The position numbers and the translations under genes are program-made. Shown one piece after another: positions 59,473 to 64,000 of a stretch of DNA of 64,000 nt (position 1 is its first letter; the number at the start of each line of letters is the position of its first letter). The stretch spans positions 2,170,001 to 2,234,000 of the forward strand of contig NZ_CP024634.1 in assembly GCF_003711265.1 (NCBI RefSeq). The letters are read 5' to 3'. The DNA is from Bathymodiolus thermophilus thioautotrophic gill symbiont. GTDB lineage: Bacteria > Pseudomonadota > Gammaproteobacteria > PS1 > Pseudothioglobaceae. Below the pieces are notes generated by a model. That model did no database searches. It saw nothing but the letters and a program-made list of their open reading frames with translations, and was not told where the DNA came from.

Positions 59473-60015
59473 TTATTTTTTAAAAAGAGTGATTAGTTTC
59501 TGCTTTAGTTCGTTAAAGTTTGGGTGTGAAAAGTCATAGGGTTTTGTTGGGTATAGTTTTTGGTAAATACAGGTGAGGATTTTTCGGTTTTTATTTAGTT
59601 TTTTAAGTTTAAAGCATTGTTCGCAGGCTTCAAAATCGGCTTTGTTGTCTAGTGTTTTTAGTATGAAATCATCAAGATTTTTATCAAAGATGTGGTAATC
59701 TGTCGTAATATTCCAGCCTAGTTTTTGAATTAAATCTTCAATGCATTTTTGGCTATCTTCTAAACCATTACATTTGTTATCTGCTATAAAATCGGCATCA
59801 AAAACAAACAGTATTTTTTTGATTTTTCCTGCAGTTATCTCTTGGGTTGTGCCCAAATGTGTTTTTGATTTTAGTAAATCACTTTTTCCATTGGTAACTT
59901 CTATATATTTTGCATATTCAGGCTTGGTGTTTAATTCTCCATTTTCTTCTAAGTGCTGGAGTAATTGAATAATAAATTTTTTGTCATCCAAGCCTTCACA
60001 AATAATCCTTATCAC
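59473..60015 (-). CDS. TOPRIM-type protein (DUF3226-like), partner of the adjacent ATPase
   Basis: 180 residues. The N-terminal IICEGLDDKKFI supplies the TOPRIM glutamate (Glu7), and ILFVFDADFIADN supplies the DxD pair (Asp73, Asp75). A Cys/Lys-rich region and a helical end follow. TOPRIM domains of this size bind metal and often act as nucleases or RNases. It overlaps the upstream ATPase gene by 4 bases (ATGA type), so the two are one unit. The layout recalls ATPase-TOPRIM defence pairs such as PARIS or split OLD systems. Which of these it is cannot be settled from the sequence. Confidence 0.75.
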   Translation of the reverse strand: MIRIICEGLDDKKFIIQLLQHLEENGELNTKPEYAKYIEVTNGKSDLLKSKTHLGTTQEITAGKIKKILFVFDADFIADNKCNGLEDSQKCIEDLIQKLGWNITTDYHIFDKNLDDFILKTLDNKADFEACEQCFKLKKLNKNRKILTCIYQKLYPTKPYDFSHPNFNELKQKLITLFKK

Positions 60016-60971
60016 CAGCCACGCACTCCTAGGCCTTGTGAGATTTTTTTAATGGTTTGATCGTAATTAAAGACGATGTTTTTTAATGTTCCGTCGCTTT
60101 TGCCTAATTCAATTAAGGCAATGTCTTTGTCTTGTAATTGTTCGGCGGCTCTGGCGTAAGATTCTAGGCATTCTTTTGAGTGTGTTGTGGCAAAGACTTG
60201 TACTTTGAGTTTTTTTGAGATGTTGAGGATAATCTGCCATACATTATCTAGTTGTTGGTAATGAATGCCATTGTCCATCTCATCAATGAATAAATAGCCT
60301 TCTTTGCATTGAAATAACAAGGTAATGATAGAGATTAAGTGTTGAGTGCCGTCGCCTAATTCTGTTAATTCTAAATATGCGTTGTTAATTTTGCATTTGG
60401 GTTTGCCATTGATAATTTTAAAATCTGTGATATTTGAATCAAATTTGGTGAGCTCTTGAATAAGAAGTTGTTCTTGGTCTAATTCCTGCATTTTGGAGAA
60501 AGCATGAATAATACTACTATTAACAACACCAAAGTTATCAATAAAATAACTATTTTCTAATGTTTTATTAGAAAAAGAAAAGTCATTGCTATTAACTGTG
60601 GTTCTTTGCTCGTTAAGGTCAAAAATATATTTTTTTATGCCGTTATATTCGCTAATATTAAAAGCAGTGGTTTTATGAACATCGGAAACAACATTAAAGC
60701 CATTATTTTGCTCCAAATATGAACGAGCATCAACTTCATCCTTATCAATTAGGATATTAATATTTTCTCTCCGATATTTAATGCCAAATAAACAGAAATA
60801 AAAATAAGACAGTGTTAATGCAGATGTGTTGGTATGAACCGCCTCTAAAAACGCCGTTTTACCAACATTATTTTTACCCGTTACTAAATTAACCCGTGCC
60901 AAACCTTCTACTGCAAAATTATCAAAATACTTAAAGTGTTTAATGTTAATTTTTTTAATGCAGTGTGTCAT
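60012..60971 (-). CDS. OLD-like ABC-type ATPase
   Basis: 319 residues, AAA_15/AAA_21-type. Walker A is TGKNNVGKTAFLEA (31-44), Walker B with the catalytic Glu is LFIDEMDNGIH (near 227-237), and ATTHSKECLE supplies the H-loop. The signature region LTELGDGTQHLISI precedes Walker B. No Rad50-like coiled coil is present. It begins 8 bases after the gatA stop and is probably co-transcribed from the gat promoter. With the TOPRIM gene it forms a two-gene defence candidate; sensing of phage or nucleic-acid signals is inferred from related systems. Confidence 0.8.
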   Translation of the reverse strand: MTHCIKKINIKHFKYFDNFAVEGLARVNLVTGKNNVGKTAFLEAVHTNTSALTLSYFYFCLFGIKYRRENINILIDKDEVDARSYLEQNNGFNVVSDVHKTTAFNISEYNGIKKYIFDLNEQRTTVNSNDFSFSNKTLENSYFIDNFGVVNSSIIHAFSKMQELDQEQLLIQELTKFDSNITDFKIINGKPKCKINNAYLELTELGDGTQHLISIITLLFQCKEGYLFIDEMDNGIHYQQLDNVWQIILNISKKLKVQVFATTHSKECLESYARAAEQLQDKDIALIELGKSDGTLKNIVFNYDQTIKKISQGLGVRGW

Positions 60972-60979
60972 TTGCTTAA

Positions 60980-62416
60980 TTATACGGGGGTTTTTGTGTG
61001 CCAGTCGGTTGCTTGCTGGAATTGATGGGCAATGTTAAGGAGTTTGGATTCTGACCAATAATTGCCGATGAGTTGTAAGCCGACGGGCATTTTTTGTGAG
61101 AATCCTGCGGGGATGCTCATGCCGGGGAGTCCGGCGAGGTTGGTGCTGAGGGTGTAGATGTCGGCTAGGTACATTGAGACTGGGTCTTTGAATGAGCCGA
61201 GGTTGAATGCGGTGGTGGGGCTAACGGGGCCCATGATGACATCGACTGTTTCGAAGGCTTGTTTGAAGTCGTTGCTGATGAGGTGGCGGGTTTTTTGTGC
61301 TTTGAGGTAGTAGGCGTCGTAATAACCTGCTGAGAGTGCGTAGGTGCCGATCATGATGCGGCGTTTGACTTCTTCGCCGAAGCCTTCGGTGCGAGAGCGT
61401 AGGTAGAGGTCTTCTAGGTCTTTTGGGTCGGTGCAGCGGTGGCCGAAGCGGACGCCGTCCATGCGGGATAGGTTGGATGAGCATTCGCAGGGGGCGACGA
61501 TGTAGTAGGTTGGGATGGCGTATTTTGAATTGGGTAGTGAGATTTCTTTAACGCTGGCGCCCAGTGTTTCAAATTCTTTGACGGCTGCCATAACGGCTTT
61601 GGCGACGCCATCGTCTAGGCCGTCGGCGAAGAATTCTTTGGGTAAGCCGATGGTTAGGCCTTCGATTGAATCGTTTAAATTTTGTGTGTAGTCAGGGACT
61701 GTTCTGTCCACGCTGGTTGAGTCTTTTTCGTCAAATCCAGCGATGGTGTTTAAGACCATGGCGGCGTCTTGTGCAGTTTTGGTCAGGGGGCCTGCTTGGT
61801 CGAGGCTTGAGGCGTAGGAAATCATACCGTATCTTGAAACGCGTCCATAGGTTGGTTTGAGTCCTGTGATGCCGCATAAACTGGCGGGTTGGCGGATTGA
61901 TCCGCCTGTGTCGGTGCCGGTGGCAAAACTGCTTAATCCATCGGCAACGGCGGCGGCTGAACCGCCAGATGAGCCACCTGGTACTTTGTTTTTATCCCAT
62001 GGGTTTTTAACGGCGCCGTAGAATGAATTTTCATTACTTGAGCCCATGGCGAACTCGTCCATATTGGTTTTGCCGAGCATAACCAAACCTGATTGATTGA
62101 GTTTGTGGCTAACGGTTGAATCATACGGGGAGATGAAATTATCCAGCATTTTGGATGCTGCTGAGGTTTTAACGCCATTGGTGCAAAAAATATCTTTGTG
62201 TGCGTAAGGGATGCCTGTTAGGATGGGGGTTTCACCTTTGGCAATTTGTGCATCTGCTGTTTGTGCTTGTTGCAAGGCTACTTCGTCGGTAACGGTGATG
62301 AAGGCGTTCAGGTCTGAGGCGTTAATCCTGTTTAAATAGTGTTGTGTTAATTCAACGGAGGAAAATTCTTTGTTTTTTAGCCCTTGTGCTAATTCGGCAA
62401 TGGTTTTTGTGTGCAT
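60980..62416 (-). CDS. gatA: Asp-tRNA(Asn)/Glu-tRNA(Gln) amidotransferase subunit A
   Basis: 478 residues, full length. GatA releases ammonia from glutamine for transamidation of mischarged tRNA with GatB and GatC. The amidase signature is clear: Lys in IPYAHKDIF, the Ser pair in [15 protein letters not shown], and [14 protein letters not shown]. Base use between about 61060 and 61990 is noticeably GC-richer than in its neighbours and gatB, with C-rich codon ends. It lies 5 bases after gatC. Where gatB would be expected, a defence pair begins 8 bases after the stop. Confidence 0.96.
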   Translation of the reverse strand: MHTKTIAELAQGLKNKEFSSVELTQHYLNRINASDLNAFITVTDEVALQQAQTADAQIAKGETPILTGIPYAHKDIFCTNGVKTSAASKMLDNFISPYDSTVSHKLNQSGLVMLGKTNMDEFAMGSSNENSFYGAVKNPWDKNKVPGGSSGGSAAAVADGLSSFATGTDTGGSIRQPASLCGITGLKPTYGRVSRYGMISYASSLDQAGPLTKTAQDAAMVLNTIAGFDEKDSTSVDRTVPDYTQNLNDSIEGLTIGLPKEFFADGLDDGVAKAVMAAVKEFETLGASVKEISLPNSKYAIPTYYIVAPCECSSNLSRMDGVRFGHRCTDPKDLEDLYLRSRTEGFGEEVKRRIMIGTYALSAGYYDAYYLKAQKTRHLISNDFKQAFETVDVIMGPVSPTTAFNLGSFKDPVSMYLADIYTLSTNLAGLPGMSIPAGFSQKMPVGLQLIGNYWSESKLLNIAHQFQQATDWHTKTPV

Positions 62417-62421
62417 AAGAT

Positions 62422-62706
62422 TTATTCTATTACGGTGGGTACTAAATAATGCTGTTTGCCAATTTTCGGGGCAATGGCTTGGAAAGACGCTGATTGGTCT
62501 TGCTCTCTAACTTCATCTGCTCGCAAACGCTGCGTCATGTGTAAGGGGTGTGCCATTGGGGTAATGTCGTTGGTGTCAATCTCAGTGAGCTGTTTGGCTA
62601 GGTCTAAAATGGCGTTTAAATCCTTGATGGTTTCATTTTGAGTATTAGCGTCAATCGTTAATTTGGCTAAATTAGCGATTTGTTTGAGTTCGGTATTATC
62701 AATCAT
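62422..62706 (-). CDS. gatC: Asp-tRNA(Asn)/Glu-tRNA(Gln) amidotransferase subunit C
   Basis: 94 residues, family length. GatC is a small helical protein that wraps around GatA and GatB and holds the amidotransferase together. Visible features are [16 protein letters not shown] at the start, a helical [12 protein letters not shown], and the conserved MAHPLHM-LRADEV segment. It starts 8 bases after the end of the coiled-coil gene and is followed by gatA. Confidence 0.93.
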   Translation of the reverse strand: MIDNTELKQIANLAKLTIDANTQNETIKDLNAILDLAKQLTEIDTNDITPMAHPLHMTQRLRADEVREQDQSASFQAIAPKIGKQHYLVPTVIE

Positions 62707-62714
62707 AAAAAAAA

Positions 62715-63320
62715 TTATAGGAAAGGCACGGCGTTGAATACACGCATCGGCTTGTTAAAAGAAGATCTGAGTTGTGAAATGTCTTTTTGCATCCATTGCA
62801 TTGATTTTTGCATGCCAATCATATTGCTGTTCATCTTTTGCATATTTACAAGCATTGGTTTAAGTGCGCTCATCTTGGTGTTAATTTGTGTCATATTGGT
62901 AGAAATATCATCTAAATTATCAAGTTTTTTAGCAACAACGGACATATTTTTACTAACACTGGAGAAATCTTGTCGCATTTGTTCGACTGATTGGCTCATT
63001 TGTGCCACATTTTTTGACAAATTATCAATGCTAACCACCATGGAAGACATATTGCTGCCCATTTTTGGATCCATAGCGCTCGCTAGGCGTGTCATGTCTT
63101 GGGTGATTGAGTAAATAATCATAAAACCGCCGAATGCTAAGAGTGAAAACACCAATAAAGAGGGCACAAAAAAGCGTTCAAATTTGGAGTCTGTGCGTTT
63201 GTCGGCGTGCGATTCTACACTTTCCAACATCTTTTCTAAATCAGACATTTTGGTCGTAATCATTACATCGTCTTCATGCACTGCCTCGTCTTTGATATCT
63301 TTGTTGTCTGTATCACTCAT
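62715..63320 (-). CDS. membrane-anchored coiled-coil protein
   Basis: 201 residues: an acidic cytoplasmic N-terminus (about 1-48), one membrane helix (about 50-71, VPSLLVFSLLAFGGFMIIYS), then a long Met/Ser/Gln-rich helical region of about 120 residues with heptad-like spacing. That region should form a coiled coil. No family recognised. Its start overlaps the aroB stop (ATGA), and gatC follows. A structural or envelope role is inferred from layout only. Confidence 0.75.
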   Translation of the reverse strand: MSDTDNKDIKDEAVHEDDVMITTKMSDLEKMLESVESHADKRTDSKFERFFVPSLLVFSLLAFGGFMIIYSITQDMTRLASAMDPKMGSNMSSMVVSIDNLSKNVAQMSQSVEQMRQDFSSVSKNMSVVAKKLDNLDDISTNMTQINTKMSALKPMLVNMQKMNSNMIGMQKSMQWMQKDISQLRSSFNKPMRVFNAVPFL

Positions 63321-64000
63321 AAAAAATCCTTAATTACTTGCTCTAAATTGTGTTGCTGATAATCATTACCGATGAAAGCCTGTCCTAATTTTTTCATTAA
63401 AATAAGACGAATTTCGCCATTAATGGCTTTTTTATCAACACGCATTGCATTCATAAAATCTTGATGGTCTATTTTACTGTTGATAGATACAGGTAACTGA
63501 GCTTTTTGCAATAAACCTTTAATTTGTTGTACTTCTTCGTCATTAATCAGCCCTTCCAATGCGGATAATTCAGCTGCCATCAGCATTCCTACAGAGACTG
63601 CTTCTCCGTGTAAGTAGGTGCCGTAGCCCAAAGTATTTTCCAGTGCATGTCCAAAAGTATGGCCAAAATTAAGCAAGGCACGCTTGCCAGATTCCAGCTC
63701 ATCTTGTGCCACAATATTGGCTTTGTCGGTGCAAGATTGATACACTGCTTTGATAATTAAAGCCTTGTCACGATGCATTAAAGCGTCTATATTTTGTTGC
63801 AAATCAAGCAAAAAATCCACATTACCAAGTAACCCATATTTAATGACCTCAGCCATACCTGCTGAATATTGCCTATCGTCTAATGTATCCAATGTATCCA
63901 CATCAATCAACACGCATTTTGGCTGATAAAACGCCCCAATCATATTTTTACCCAGTGGGTGATTAACCCCTGTTTTGCCGCCCACGCTGGAATCTACTTG
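63317..64000 (-). CDS. aroB: 3-dehydroquinate synthase (3' part; 5' end outside window)
   Basis: About 228 C-terminal residues are visible. The frame stays open to the window edge (QVDSSVGGKTGVNHPLGKN), so the Val at 63985 is not the start. AroB closes the ring in the second step of the shikimate pathway using NAD and a divalent metal. Metal-binding and catalytic parts are present: AEVIKYG with the conserved Glu, LLNFGHTFGHALE and LHGEAVSVGM with the metal histidines. The gene overlaps the coiled-coil gene by 4 bases, so aroB, that gene and gatC probably share a transcript. Confidence 0.95.
   Translation of the reverse strand, partial: QVDSSVGGKTGVNHPLGKNMIGAFYQPKCVLIDVDTLDTLDDRQYSAGMAEVIKYGLLGNVDFLLDLQQNIDALMHRDKALIIKAVYQSCTDKANIVAQDELESGKRALLNFGHTFGHALENTLGYGTYLHGEAVSVGMLMAAELSALEGLINDEEVQQIKGLLQKAQLPVSINSKIDHQDFMNAMRVDKKAINGEIRLILMKKLGQAFIGNDYQQHNLEQVIKDFL

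Noticed and set aside
61221-62178. Antisense open frames over gatA
   Set aside because: They arise from the GC-rich composition of gatA; the sense gene is complete and conserved.

Overview
The window is AT-rich DNA of a gammaproteobacterium. The housekeeping genes (rnd, ppa, rsmD, coaD, dnaKJ, eno, psd, proS, selO, gatCAB, aroB) are compactly packed. They sit beside an unusually large load of secreted repeat proteins, toxin-like paralogue families, small inverted-repeat elements and insertion sequences. This mix resembles sulfur-oxidising SUP05/Thioglobus-clade symbionts of deep-sea bivalves. That assignment is an inference from gene content; no rRNA or marker comparison could be run.

Layout. 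1-3.8 kb: two copies of the 3' part of a cadherin-like surface-protein gene, the first cut by the window edge, created by a duplication of about 1.1 kb. 3.9-10 kb: rnd-ppa-rsmD-coaD, then dnaK-dnaJ behind a sigma-32-type promoter, with small mobile elements directly after the coaD and dnaJ stop codons. 10.7-21.1 kb: two unrecognised small genes coupled to eno, a CorB/CNNM-type membrane protein, psd-proS, an M50 protease, a membrane protein, and selO-gatB. 21.1-61 kb: accessory region of about 40 kb. 61-64 kb: gatA, gatC, a coiled-coil membrane protein and the 3' part of aroB.

The accessory region appears to split an ancestral gatC-gatA-gatB operon. Intact gatB lies at its left edge and intact gatA at its right edge, all on the minus strand. 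Decayed pieces of gatA (57661-57727) and gatB (about 59346-59391) remain inside it. From left to right the region holds: a decayed secreted-protein gene; a 2165-residue FISUMP/discoidin/Ig-like protein; a 1939-residue protein of 13 repeats ending in a lectin-like domain; a three-level nest of mobile elements (an insertion sequence inside another, inside a small element); a 708-residue secreted toxin-like protein; six paralogous secreted proteins with a GNAT-acetyltransferase-like C-terminal half plus one other secreted protein; a six-gene defence operon; an IS5-type element; and a second, two-gene defence candidate (OLD-like ATPase plus TOPRIM protein).

The six-gene operon reads sspB (DUF4007), sspC (large ATPase), sspD (ATP pyrophosphatase/PAPS-reductase-like), a DUF262 protein with a zinc ribbon, a Ser/Thr kinase, and sspE (DUF262 plus DUF1524). 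It is recognisable as a single-strand phosphorothioation SspBCD-SspE system. It lacks a local sspA, and two genes not part of the described core system sit between the modification and restriction genes. These two genes, the secreted GNAT-like array and the split gatCAB operon are the most interesting parts of the window.
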